Below, piece by piece: positions 48,827 to 59,785 of a stretch of DNA of 64,000 bases. How positions within the stretch are numbered: position 1 is the first letter of the stretch; the number at the start of each line of letters is the position of its first letter. Under the pieces are notes generated by a model that was not told the DNA's origin, searched no databases, and worked only from the letters and a program-made list of their open reading frames with translations. This DNA is from Spizellomyces punctatus DAOM BR117 (taxonomy: Eukaryota; Chytridiomycota; Chytridiomycetes; Spizellomycetales; Spizellomycetaceae). Location of the stretch: assembly GCF_000182565.1 (NCBI RefSeq), contig NW_015971537.1, forward strand, positions 1,089,299 to 1,153,298. Reading direction: 5' to 3'. The translations under genes and the position numbers were made by a program.

Positions 48827-49109
48827 TGTGCGTGTGAAGAGAGCGTGCTTTGGAAGGTTGAAGACACGAGAGAGCATCGTTCAACGATCTTGCACAGTGC
48901 AATGTCCATTTGTCAAACCGCGTTGCTATGAGCGGTGACTAGGGACTCCCCACGAACACCAATCTTGAAACCACAGGCTGACAGACCATCAACAAGTGGA
49001 CGATCGCTATCTTCTGCACATGGGTATATTATTGACGTATCAGCATTTAAAGATATCTATATTCAGTCTATGTTGGCCACTGGAACGTAAAAAGTCCAGC
49101 ACACAAAGG

Positions 49110-49925
49110 TCACCATTGGAAACCCCAAACTTGCACCCCCACACACTCGAAATCTGAACCATAAGCTGTACCCGTAAGGGGCTCATTGTCGTACGTGGTA
49201 CATGTCGAGGTATGTCCCCGTTGGAGTTGATCGTCAAGCCACAGTCCAAAAGCCCCAGTCCTGCAGAAGCAAGATCAGCTGCATTAAAAGAGCCAACAAG
49301 CTACCAAAAGAGCTACTCACCCTCCACCAAAAGCAACACTAGCACCTGTTTCGCTAAGAATGTAGTAATCGTTCTTGCCGGTAGACAGATATACGGTAAC
49401 GTTGTCGCGCTCATTCAACCTCCAGAGAAATCTTGGTATGCGAGACATATGAATTGATTATCGTATCCGCGGGGGCTCACACGCAAGAACTTACGAAGAG
49501 CCATTCCCATAATAACCCTTCCTCATTCCTAGTGTTTCGCTTGCGAATGCGCCCATTATTCTCCCGTGTGTGTCTTCCAACACCAATAGTGCCGGCCCAG
49601 TTACCAATCGAAAGAGCGTCGCGAGACTAATCCCGTGTTGGTCTGTGGCATATAGAAGCTCCCATTTCGTGGATTCACGAAGGAATGGTGGAAGATGCGG
49701 ACGAATCTATTGAGCAAGTTTAACAAACTAGGTCTTTGTCGTCGTCGTCGCCCACCAGAAAAAATACTGTTCCACCTGTTCTGCCATTTGCTCAGTTAAG
49801 ATAATGTCGGTATCCTCACTGCGGCCAAGTAACTGCACTGGTCTCGGTTGCTGGCTTGTGTCCCATATAGGGGATAATGCTGATGTTATAGATGATTCGT
49901 TATTCATTTGTCCGGGAGATCCCAT
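49110..49925 (-). CDS. TLDc-domain protein (OXR1/NCOA7 type)
   Basis: Exon 1 (49776-49925) encodes MGSPGQMNNESSITSALSPI and on to ILTEQMAEQ. Over an intron it joins IRPHLPPFLRESTKWELLYA, the TLDc entry. The domain continues TDQHGISLATLFRL, PALLVLEDTHGRIMGAFASE, GYYGNGSS, FLWRLNERDNVTVYLSTGKNDYYILSE in pieces, GAFGLWLDDQLQRGHTSTC, TYDNEPLTG and ends FECVGVQVWGFQW. All TLDc landmarks (WxLLYS/A, GxFxxE, FLWxL, NDYxILS, L-D, S/T-x-T/P-C-x-T-[FY]-x-N-E-P-L, VxVWGF) are present. TLDc proteins protect from oxidative stress and several act on the V-ATPase. At about 230 residues it is essentially the domain alone, like yeast Oxr1. Confidence 0.85.
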
Positions 49926-50043
49926 TGTTTTTGTAGTCGGGAAGGTTGAGCCCAAGAAACGCGTTCTGGTAATGTCATGACCTCACGCAAAACCAAGTTT
50001 CGGGTCACATCTCCATTCTAGCGCTTACCTGCGAATACACAAG
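49926..50043. promoter_or_regulatory. 118-bp divergent promoter region, TLDc gene / GST-fold gene
   Basis: The two start codons are only 118 bp apart on opposite strands, so the promoters must share this stretch. No specific element was identified. Both genes belong to families linked to redox stress. Confidence 0.5.
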
Positions 50044-51480
50044 ATGCAAGCAGCACCTCTCCCACCACATATTTCACCTGTTCCTTCGACGCCCGGCGCA
50101 CACTACACCCTCGTTGGAAGTCATGTATCCCTCTTCACAGCAAAACTTCGCTCCTACCTTATCCACAAAGGGCTGCCCTTTCAAGAGGTGCTCCCCACAG
50201 CCAAGGTATACGCTCAAGTCATACTCCCTCGTACTGGCATAGCGATGATACCCGTGCTGGTATCGCCCGACGGTAGACATGTGTGGGGCGATACAAAATG
50301 CATCACAGATCTTTTGGAAGAAAATTGCGGCGGAATGTGGATGCGTCCTCCTGTAGATCAGCCCAAGCAACGTTTCGTGACAGATATGTTGGAGCTTTGG
50401 GCGGATGAGTGGGCGGTCATGTGTGCCATGCACTATCGCTGGAGCTTCCCCGAACAAAGAAAGTTCATCGAGTGGGAGTTTGGGAGAACTTCCGGGCTTC
50501 GGGGGACTGAGGAAGAAATATGTGACGTTGGGCGGAAGGTATCATTCAGTTTGATCGTAGTCGCAGCTTGGATGAGGTACCGATACGCTTTGCTACATAG
50601 TTGTCAGGTCGCTTCTCGGGATTGTTACCCATTCTGGGCGTAACACCTACGACAATTCCGACGATTGAGAGACAGTTTCAACGGCTTGTTCGCAACCTCA
50701 AGGCACATATTGGAAAGCATGACTACCTCTTGGGAGGGAGGGCGACATTGGCTGATTGTGCACTGGCCGGACCCTTATATGCGCATCTGCTCCGGTTAGT
50801 TTGCCCTTACTCAAATGAGTTTGCGTACCCCTAACTCCGATTTCTGCAGAGATCCGATACCAGGAACGATCATAAAAACAACAGCCCCGTCCGTCGCTGA
50901 CTACATTGAAAGGGCTGCGGGCTTTCTACCATCGCGTGGCCATCCTGCCCGCCCTCTTGATGTAATTGAGCATTCGGAGAGGCACGAGCCTATACAATTC
51001 AAGAATGCCCCCGCGAAGCACATTGTGCTTCCAAACGACGCTATCCCAACATCTCTATTTCCCTTGCTACTGCCCATTTTCCGTGACACTATACCTTATG
51101 TGATAACTGCGGCGAACGCCTTGCATGAATGGATTGCACGTCATCCAGATGCGAAGGAAGTGCCCCGCTCGGTGGGGACGGTTGAGTTCAAATTGTGGGA
51201 TGAAGAGCTTGGTTGGGTTGTGGGTCGCCGGCAGAGCTTCACTCATACAGTGTGGATGGCGAAGCGATTAGTAAATACATTCAATTCGCTGAACCAGGAG
51301 GGGAAGAACGATGTTCGAGAATTTTTGAGGGACTTGGAGCAGTTTACATCTGGAGGGGAGAAAGTGAAAGCGTTGGATTGTTTCGAGCATCTGCGAGAAG
51401 CCGTGGAACGATGTGACATAACTGCAAAGGGAGCGCTGGTGATAATGAAGGGTGTGTCTGGTGGGACACCGCGCTTGTAA
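50044..51480 (+). CDS. Glutathione S-transferase-fold protein with long C-terminal extension
   Basis: Three exons: 50044-50538, 50608-50794 and 50850-51480; about 437 residues. The N-terminus HYTLVGSHVSLFTAKLRSYL and PFQEVLPTAKVY is a thioredoxin-like GST entry, with the loop then AMIPVLVSPDGRHVWGDTKC (cis-Pro region). The alpha-helical C-domain has KHDYLLGGRATLADCALAGP, the N-capping motif of GSTs. Beyond it lie about 200 residues (PLDVIEHSERHEPIQFKNA, LLLPIFRDTIPYVITAANAL and on) that I do not recognise. The active-site residue of the N-domain would be a Ser near position 26, which is uncertain. Activity and substrate are unknown. Confidence 0.72.
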
Positions 51481-51718
51481 CGCACAGCGTTGATTGTTCG
51501 TTACAAGAAGGTTATGTTTCAGCGATTATGGAATCTTGCCATTATGAATCTTTCTAGACAGAGCACCATAGCATAGATGTTAAGTTCATCAGACCATGCA
51601 GCGGCAGCCCAGATATCCGATTCGGATGGTACAGAAATAGAATAAAAAATTGAAAATGTAGTCCGAATGACTACAATAAATAACGTTGCATTGACAGCGA
51701 TTACATGTATCCAGATGG

Positions 51719-52157
51719 TTACTTCTTGCCTATACCATAAAACAACTGAGTAATCAATCAAGCTAATCAGTGTTGAGAAACCCGTTCACTCACCTTCCAC
51801 AAATAGGACGTGCTTGTTAACTATCCGAATGTAACAAAGATTGGCATTGAGTTAGGGGACCTTGAGTTGAAAACTATTCTAGCCTTACCTATCGGATCAT
51901 ACTTCATTAATTGAAGTTTCGGTAGAGCTCTTCTTCTTGTTGTGGTATAAAAGAAACCGGTGCCAGCTGAGCTGAGCAATCGTAAGACGACGGTTCTGGT
52001 CGAGAAGGAAATGTTTGCGTACGACTTTCGACTTGGACCTCAGCAACATAATGCACTCCTTACCTCGCCTTTGCCTTCTTCACCACTGAAACAGTAACAA
52101 ACATAAGTTTTGAACTTCGAAAGACCATTTGACAAAAACGGGCAGCGGAAACTTACT
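51719..52157 (-). CDS. Mitochondrial ribosomal protein bL33m
   Basis: Five coding exons of 1, 22, 107, 27 and 11 nt: 52157, 52064-52085, 51889-51995, 51794-51820 and 51719-51729. Together they give 55 residues: MVKKAKARTVVLRLLSSAGT then GFFYTTTRRRALPKLQLMKY then DPIVNKHVLFVEGKK. This is the whole of bL33 (MAKKAKxRTxxVRLxSxAGTGFFY, K-Y-D-P-x-V-x-x-H-V-L-F-x-E), in the mitochondrial form. All four introns have GT-AG ends (64-71 nt). The first falls after the A of the start codon, so the ATG itself is made only by splicing. The second, third and fourth junctions are fixed by bL33 conservation. Other mitochondrial genes nearby do not form an operon. Confidence 0.88.
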
Positions 52158-52551
52158 GTCGTCGTTGGAGTGATCTCGAGTATCAGTGAAGCTGCAAGTG
52201 GACACGGCAGCGATCCTAACCTGTTACCAAAACTGTCACGTGCTTCGATCTCGGAAGCCACATTCCAAGCCACCAGTGGGCAAACGTAAGCTGATCGGTT
52301 GTGTCATTTTAACATGAAAGTGTCATTACAAACACAAGCTCAGTATCCACGTCTACTACTCTATGGTCAAGTGGAGAGAACGTCCGCGTGCATCTAAAAT
52401 AACCGCTGGCATGGGAGGTAATATTGTGTGTAGAACGGAGAAGAGACTGTATAAAAGTTTGAAGAAAGAGCTATAAATCGTATCCAAATAGGCGTCCTGG
52501 CAAAATAATTGAATTATACTCTGAAGTACAGAGATATGGTATCGACGCATA
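52158..52551. other. Spacer between bL33m and the sphingomyelin synthase-like gene
   Basis: It includes the 5' UTR and promoter of bL33m and the 3' flank of the synthase gene, both minus. No gene is seen. Confidence 0.45.
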
Positions 52552-53938
52552 TCACGGTGGGGAAACATGTATCTCCTCTATTAAAATCTCAACCGTTTCT
52601 TGCGTCACAGGGGGTCTTCGGACGGATTGTACCGGTCCAGACAAGGCGTTTGACACCCGTTCGTTTGACACTCTAGTTCTAAGTGAACCCGAAAGGCGCG
52701 GACTGTCACCCCTTGACACACCCGACAAGGACATTCGAGGCACCTCGACGATATCACCGCCCCTTCGCTCGGTCATCTCTTGTCCCGGCTCTACATGAGT
52801 AGGAAGGGTCTCCTCCGGATGTATAGGACCCCTTCCTGAGGCAGCCATCATCAGTGTTTTGCGCCCTTCTTTCGCCTCTATGAGCTTGTGTCCGTCGTAG
52901 TCCAGCCAGCGGATTACCTTGCCCCACCAGCGATGATTGCCGATTTCGTCCACCTCTATAGCAAGGTGAAAAAGCCACCTGCGTATTTACGCTGAGATTA
53001 GTAAAGAAGATACATAGGTTTTAAGATTATACCAAATGCATACCAGCAGAGGAAAGTGAAAACGAATGCCCCAAGGACATCAATTGTGTAGTGATACGCT
53101 GCATTAAAACAAACCATTAGCGGGTGGCATTCAAAATACAAATGCATTCCTTCAAGGACGTACAACTCATAACCAAAGTCAACATTCCAAAAATGCAGAA
53201 TAATACCACAGGGATAGTTATCCAGTAGTGGCGACAATGGTACCAATACATCATCAGACAGGACCCAAACACGATTGTGTGTCCCGAATAGAATGTATCC
53301 CCGCAATCTACGCGTCTTCCAGAGAAGAGTAACCAAGTGTCTTTCCCGAAGTTTGAATCCACCGGAGTGAAGCAGTAGATGTACGGAGCAGGAAGATTGG
53401 TCAACATCATGTAAGGAACACGACCCAAGTAGAGTGACCCCACAATGAAAAGAGCGCGACGTATGAGCGTAACGGCAGCTGCACCTCGCGTAATGGCAAA
53501 GAGAACCATCTAAATTGCAAGAAATGATCGTCAATACGGATGGAGGAGGTTCCATATGAGAGTGTTTCAATCAGTACCAACACTCCTGAAATCAGCACAC
53601 AGGTATCCGGAAGATTCTGCGGTAAATGTACTCGATAGTACCATGGATTGGTAGCATCCAGGAGCGGGTCTGGTGCCACATAACGCTGGTCAGGAGGTTT
53701 GTTGGTGTTTGTGTTCTGCAATAGGACGCAGTTAACAAGGGTCACCACAGTCGTGCTTTGCATCAAAGAATCCGCTATCTACCCTTCGGTCCGCAAATGC
53801 GTTTGCAACTGCAACTAGATATATACAGATAATGAAATAAACGACGGCAAGGCCCAGCAGCCCAAGATCTCTCTTATCCCGCCATAGCTTTACCCGTGGT
53901 TTCACGTGGCGCTCCCATATCGCTCTGAGAGAGGCCAT
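52552..53938 (-). CDS. Sphingomyelin synthase-related membrane enzyme
   Basis: The protein starts MASLRAIWERHVKPRVKLWR with a first helix (LGLLGLAVVYFIICIYLVAV). A later exon after a GTAGAT intron reads NTNTNKPPDQRYVAPDPLLD. The catalytic region is DCGDTFYSGHTIVFGS and, in the next membrane segment, YHYTIDVLGAFVFTFL; His, His and Asp in CGDxxxSGHT and HYTxD form the triad of the sphingomyelin synthase/PAP2-C family. A Ser/Arg/Pro-rich cytosolic tail of about 110 residues closes the protein. Such enzymes move a phospho-head group to ceramide at the Golgi or plasma membrane. Which head group this one uses is unknown. Several introns in the middle (53000-53640) were not all fixed. Confidence 0.8.
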
Positions 53939-56111
53939 TTATCTAGGGCACAAGCTGTAGACGAGTGAGTAGGTCTGAGCCTGGCGGAAAGCGGGTAGTG
54001 CGGGACAAGGTAGATGAGCTCGACGGGTTAGGCATGCGCTTTTGTACCTTCCGACGATCAATGAGGTAATATCAGCATTCGAACCGGATATCCGGTTTAT
54101 TGACAATGAACAGCTCAGATGTGTCAGTCTGCAAATGAAACCACAGGCATGTCTAGTCTTGACTGCTGACGACTAATTCTCACGCAGTGGATAGTGCCAA
54201 TAATATTAGAACAGCGAGTTGGTGGGATGCCGCGTGCAAGGAATGCATGTGCTGTTTCGCGAGAAGCAGGATGGATCTGTACTGTCCGCTCTGACTCTCC
54301 AAGTTGTACTTCAGCAAGATGATTCTCCGTGGGTGGTTGGAGCCTATCGTTCCGCTCTGGCCAGGAAATACCACAGAGCTGGCGTGGGCGAAGGACAAAT
54401 TCCGCTGACTAAATGTCGGGCGAAGGTGCTTGCCCATCACGGCTTGAGTTCCTGGGTACTTGAAGGTTCTTTTGAGACCAGAAAGTAAGGGAAGTTCAAA
54501 AGGGTGCGGCGCGCGGGACGCTGCGTAAGATCACATACTTTGACAACTTGATTGTGCTCCATCGCGATTGGGACGTTCAATGTTTCAAAATCGCAAGCTT
54601 CAGGACTAGAAATAAGTTATCAGACGTCCATGTGCGAAGGAATACGGGAGCGAGACTGTCACGCTGTCTCGCAGCGTAACTCAATGATGATTGAAGATGT
54701 GCAACGGACAGTCAATGTATTGCCTTGATCATGGCCGCAAATTGTCCCGTAGATTGGTTTGCTTTTTCAAGATAATCGGGAATAGTTCAGCTGGATTTGT
54801 TCGGAGAACTTGGGACGGCAGCGATACCGGAAAGTGTGCATGTCTCAGTTTCCAAGTTTCGCTAGGAATGTCTGGTTGGATGTTAACTATGGAAAATGAC
54901 AGCGGACGAAGGGACTTGCACAAATGAATTCCCACAATGATAATTGCCAACTACAAGGACGGCGATTTCAACAGACCGTGCTGCTCAAAATAAAACACAA
55001 TTCTTGGCGCTAGAGCTGATCACCTCGTTAGATACCGAAGACGGAAGGTCACTTCCAACCCAAACACTGACACCTTGCTAGAGTAAAGATCCGTTTCTTG
55101 GGTGAAGATAACCTTACGGTAGGAAAAAATGAAGAGGACATAGTGGACTCCCACATGCCCTCATGCAGCAGGATATTTCGTTGATTGCAGGTGTATTTAA
55201 CTGGAGCAGGGGTATCATAGCTATCTTCTACTAAGCTAACACATTGGACTACAAATGGTATCGTCACTGCCCCTCCTCGATGACTTCTTGAAGGTTTCAC
55301 GCTTGCGTTGCGTGCATGCTGCTCTCCTAGCAAAGTTTTTGAAGAACTTCTTGATGGTGGTCAGGCCACGATTTCTGACCGACGTTCGTCGTGCAAGCTC
55401 AGAATAGGGCGCTGGTGGTATGTCCAAATCCACCTCCAGATCGAGGCCCATACATATTGACTTCACCGTCGATGATCGCAGCCCAGCGGATACTTGGCAT
55501 GAATCGTTAAGTACAAGGGAACTCCGGCAGCGCTCAGTGCAGGATAGTCGAGGAAGAAGAATGTCAATGCCTTTTGGGAGAAAGTCTCGTGACAAAGTAT
55601 AACAATATGTGGAAGCGGAGTCCATTGTTCAGGATTTTGTATATACACCGTGCTAGAATAAAGGGAGCCAGAGCACTTAATTGACGTTTTTATAACTTGT
55701 GGACATTGCTCCTGCTTGGCATATCCATGGCAAATGCCTCAGCCAAACGAACGCCAACAGGGCCAAGACCGTGATGATTGATCGTATGAAGGTCAAAGGG
55801 CGCTTGGCAGAACAAGGTTTCGTATATTTGTTTGGTTTCTGATTTAAGGTCCTAGCCTCCGCGAGCAAACCCTTGGCGCTTGTCTCCGAGCAATGTTTAG
55901 AGGGTTTCAAGGGTCGACCAGCTGGAGCTCTGTCCGATCACCTAATTGGAAAATCACCAGACTAAGCCATTGACTAAGCCATCTATAGCTTCCACGGCGG
56001 GAGCAACTTATTAGCGGGACAAACGGTGATCGGCGGCATTTCTGCTTCCTTCTAAACGCTGTTAACGTCAGATTTTAGAGTAGTTCTTCGCCAAACACTA
56101 GGCTCTGAAAA
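53939..56111. other. Gene-poor region between synthase-like and isochorismatase genes
   Basis: This is 2.17 kb, the longest stretch without a recognised gene. Open stretches up to 129 codons (55236-55625 minus) and one with a hydrophobic segment (55677-55910 minus) occur, but none has family similarity that I can see. Non-coding RNA or very divergent genes are possible. Confidence 0.4.
54082..54097. repeat. Perfect 16-bp palindrome AACCGGATATCCGGTT
   Basis: The sequence equals its own reverse complement over 16 bp and has no spacer. It lies in the gene-poor region, about 140 bp upstream of the synthase-like gene start. It could be a dimeric binding site or chance. Confidence 0.45.
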
Positions 56112-56755
56112 ATGGCAAACGTTCCGCCAAACTCGGCTCTTCTTTTGATTGATGTTCAACAGGGTTTCGATCAGATTAGTCACTGGGGAATACAGCGCAA
56201 CAACCCACATGCTGAAGAGAATATGTCACGACTGCTCTCAGCGTGGCGGGCCACGTCCCGTCCAGTACTTCACGTTCAGCATACCTCCACTTCCCCGACG
56301 TCTCCACTTCGCCCGTTTCAATCCGGGTGTGCTATCAAACCAGTGGTTGCGCCATTGCCGGGCGAGTTACTTTTGACCAAGACGGTCAATTCAGCATTCA
56401 TTGGTACAGATCTAGAAAAAAAGCTAAGGGAGGATCTAAGGACAAACCATGTGGTCATTGTCGGGCTGACTACCGACCACTGCGTCTCTACGACCACCCG
56501 AATGGCTGGAAATCTTGTATGTTCACAAGCTCCGTCCCGCCATCCTGAACCCGATTTATTAACGGAATGGCTCTAATTCAGGGGTTTGAAGTATTGCTGG
56601 TAGAGGATGCCACTGCTACGTTTGACAGGGTAGGGCCATCTGGAAAGAGGCACGACGCAGAGCTTGTACACGAATTAGCGCTCGCAAGTTTAATCGGCGA
56701 GTTTGCCAGCATCGTTTCCACCGACGCAGTTTTGCGTACCATCGGTGCAGGCTGA
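56112..56755 (+). CDS. Isochorismatase-family cysteine hydrolase
   Basis: Two exons (56112-56516 and 56582-56755) give about 192 residues. The family triad is visible: Asp in [10 protein letters not shown] near residue 14, Lys in [10 protein letters not shown] near 100, and Cys in [19 protein letters not shown] near 130. Across the intron [16 protein letters not shown] is the usual continuation, followed by [14 protein letters not shown] and the C-terminal STDAVLR. Proteins of this short form act as amidases such as nicotinamidase, ureidoacrylate or N-carbamoyl hydrolases; the substrate cannot be told from sequence. The start is at [14 protein letters not shown]. Confidence 0.88.
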
Positions 56756-57219
56756 AGTCTGGTAGAGCATTGATATGCTCGGGAATAGAAGATAAGGTTT
56801 GCCGACCTACCTCCCAAAATGTGCAACATGCTATAGATCTGCGAATCAGTCTATTTTGGATGGTGAAGCTATGTCCGCTTGATATAGCCTGTATCATACC
56901 TCCTTTGCATGGCCACCCGAGCCATCAGAAACCCCCTGCACCTTACCAAGTAGAACATCGTAAGTTGCTTTCCTCAGCGAAGAAACCGTACATCTTAGGA
57001 CCAAGCAGACTGATACCGACACGATTTGCTACGGACGTGCTTCCTGGTACCTCAAAAATGCTTCTTTAAAGCACGTTATACACAGCCAACCTTTCAGCAC
57101 TTTGAAACCAAAGATGAGGAATGAATTTTTCTTGTAAATTATCCGACACTACATTGTAGTCCCTATTCTCCCAGATAGAATTGGAACACGTAAAAGTCCA
57201 GTACGATAGTGCTTCTTTT
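56756..57219. other. Convergent spacer, isochorismatase-like / ATP7
   Basis: A 464-bp tail-to-tail spacer. No gene is seen. Confidence 0.45.
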
Positions 57220-57938
57220 CTAGAAACCAACGATGAACTCTCCAAATCTATAGTGAAGGAGATCTTGTTATGTCTGAAACCGCGTGCACTGTCAGGATGC
57301 AAGATGACCAACCTCTCGTAGTATCCTGGCACCTTCCATTGTCCACGCTTGGCCATCTTTTCAACGGTCTTGTCGAGTTCAGGGTAGGCTTTGGCGACGT
57401 CGTCCACCTTAATAATGAGGATAGTATGGTCAGCTTGTGGATCTTGTAAGGTTCAGGGACGAAGCTTACCGTAAGCTGGTCAACGGGTCTAGCAGTCTCG
57501 ATGTTGGTCAAAAGTTCCTGCAATTCCGAAACCTCTGCGTTCACCTTCTTGGAAGTCTGTTGGGCCGCGGCAACCTTTTTTTCCACGAAGGATGTTAAGT
57601 AAAGGAGGCCACACTCACTCCCAAGATACCACGCAACTCACAGCTTTGGCCTGCTCAGATTCAATAATCCTCAACTGTTCTCCAAGGTCATAGGTCGCAG
57701 GGGTGAAGGCATTGAAACTTTTCTCAGCATCGTTGACCACCTTCTTGTTCTTCAACACCTTGCGGTAAGCTTCGAAGTCAATAGTGGCGCTTTGTTCCCG
57801 AAGTTCAGTCACGGTCTTCGTGAGCTCAGTGTGGCGACGACGGAAAGCGCTGATAGCCGCCACAGTTTCTGGCTTGAGCTTGGTGCCTAGAGCACCCCAG
57901 TCAATGCGAGCGGCGGCTGAACGTGCGGGGGTTGCCAT
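57220..57938 (-). CDS. ATP7: ATP synthase subunit d (ATP7), mitochondrial
   Basis: Part of the peripheral stalk of the F1Fo ATP synthase. The start MATPARSAAARIDWGALGTK leads to ETVAAISAFRRRHTELTKTV, IDFEAYRKVLKNKKVV and FNAFTPATYDL. After an intron whose acceptor is AAAAAAAG the sequence goes on VAAAQQTSKKVNAEVSELQE and LLTNIETARPVDQLT, then VDDVAKAYPELDKTVEKMAK and RGQWKVPGYYERFGEFIVGF. The SNIxxARPxxxLTxDDVxxAxPxLDK block is diagnostic of subunit d. At about 170 residues the length is typical. Four exons; the last one (FGEFIVGF) comes after an intron with TATAG end. Confidence 0.9.
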
Positions 57939-58749
57939 TTAGAAATGTGAAAGGAGTTGGCGGGATGACAAGAGTGAAATCCGTGTTTGCTGCCATTCAT
58001 TTGCAGGCCGTTGCAAGGTGGTTGCCAATGGCAACATTGACGTCCAACGGAAATTGCCGTGTCCGCGTCTGCCCTTTGGCTTTGGACTTTTGCTGTTAGC
58101 CTTCGAAACGTACGTGCTTTGTCAAAGGTAGTTCAAAGGGAAGATAAGGTTTGGAGATGTTTGCCAAGGGATGAATTGTAGGAAAATCCCAACCTTGGTG
58201 ATCTCTGCGACCAATTTCAACAAGAATATTTTCGAGTTGTGTATAATCTTTATATCCAAGCTGGGGATACTAGGCCCTGAATTGACCACCTTCGAGAAAC
58301 GCTTTAGAAAGATACTGCTTAGATGGATAATGGTGTTCTCCCAGCAGTGTAGTAAACCCCTGCACCCCGTTTGAACGTGGTTGGTGGTGAATGTCTATTG
58401 AACGCTGAGGAATGGAGATAATGGAGATAGTACAAGCTCGAAGCCTTCACCTATTCCATTCTATGAGCACCCATTGATTCCCACTTGACATATCAGATCT
58501 CACCAGTAGGGTCGGCCTTCGATCGTACGTCTGAAGTGGAAGGCACCCACTACGCAGCAATAAAACTAAGTGCGCAAATTTCATTCGAGGACGTCACTCA
58601 AGAGATATATCGCTATGGTGAACAAATCTGATACAGTCTGTGTCTTGTTCCGTTAGCGATCATCTCATCTAGAAACAATGCAATATCTCATCCTTATGTA
58701 CAAATGACGATACATCCTTCAGCTGAACGCCTTCCTCGCTACGCTGGGA
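57939..58749. other. Intergenic, ATP7 to unknown mitochondrial-type gene
   Basis: This 811-bp stretch holds the ATP7 promoter and the 3' flank of the next minus-strand gene. No gene is recognised. Confidence 0.45.
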
Positions 58750-59785
58750 TTAAGGTCCTTTGGGTACTTCGTTGAAGTCTGCATCGATAACTGTTGGTCT
58801 ACCATCTGCCCCTCTTGCACGACACGGTATATCCCAGTGACGCCCACTCACGGGATCGATTACCTTCACGTCCGTCAAGGTAAGGCTGTCGGTGCTACCG
58901 TTGGCAGATCCAACCGCTTGGACGATCAAATTCCTCCCAGCTGCAGATGTGACAGTAAACTCTACCTGTGTGTTCATTCCCTGTCCCACATCCCCAAATG
59001 ATGATGCGGTCATAACACTATGAGGGGTAGCGGCTCGTGCAGCGTCAATATTTCCAACGACCAACGTAAGATCTTCTGGCGCTGTGGACCGAATGTGCCT
59101 GCGAAGGCAGTCCATTGCGGATTCTTGAAGACGCTGAGAATGTCCGTTAGCATCTGCTAAAGTTCGAAGTGCTGGTGCCATGACTCCACGAAATAGTGAG
59201 CCCAACAGTCCCAATCCGGATGGGTCGGGCCCGAGCGCCGCCTTCGGAGGACGAGGGATACCCATACGGTCGGATATCATATCCGTCAGTGTTGGCGGAT
59301 ACCTTTGTGTTGGCTGTGAGGAAGCCATCTTTGCACCAAGTCCCATATCAAGTACATGTTCCACACCTTTCCCCAGCCCGTCGATGTAAAAAATTCAATA
59401 CATTCTTGTAAGCATAATATCCCGCCACCAAGGCAACTACTGTCCATAGAAACGGTCTTAGCGCGTTGAAGACAATGACACCCGTGGCGACGGAAACTAC
59501 TATGCGTCCCAACGGTGGTATCTCAGCTAATGGGCCACGATGGTAGAAGTATTGAAGGCGCGGGAATGGAAGGGGTGCTTTGAAAATAGGTGGGCGATAA
59601 ACCCCATACGGCCATTGTCGTGTGCGGAACACTGAGTGACATTCTGGACGCTGACGACCCTCCCCAAAAACGAAAGCCGAACACGTAAAAGCGTGTCGCT
59701 GCACGCTCCCAAAAGGTTGAGCCTTAACGGGCCATGCCCTTGGAAGCAGGCAACCGTAGCGTCCAATGACGACGATGGGCCTCAT
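58750..59785 (-). CDS. Unknown protein, probably mitochondrial membrane-anchored
   Basis: Two exons (59402-59785 and 58750-59328) join in phase 0 over a 73-nt intron, giving about 320 residues. The first 90 residues are Arg-rich and poor in acidic residues (MRPIVVIGRYGCLLPRAWPV and on), as in a matrix-targeting presequence. Then come two adjoining hydrophobic stretches (LGRIVVSVATGVIVFNAL and FLWTVVALVAGYYAY), a Pro-rich linker, and a globular end with EDLTLVVGNIDAARAATPHS, MNTQVEFTVTSAAGRNLIVQ and LTDVKVIDPVSGRHWDIP. The beta-rich end is reminiscent of small-domain inner-membrane assembly proteins (Coa1/Tim21 type), but I cannot claim homology. Function unknown. Confidence 0.6.
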
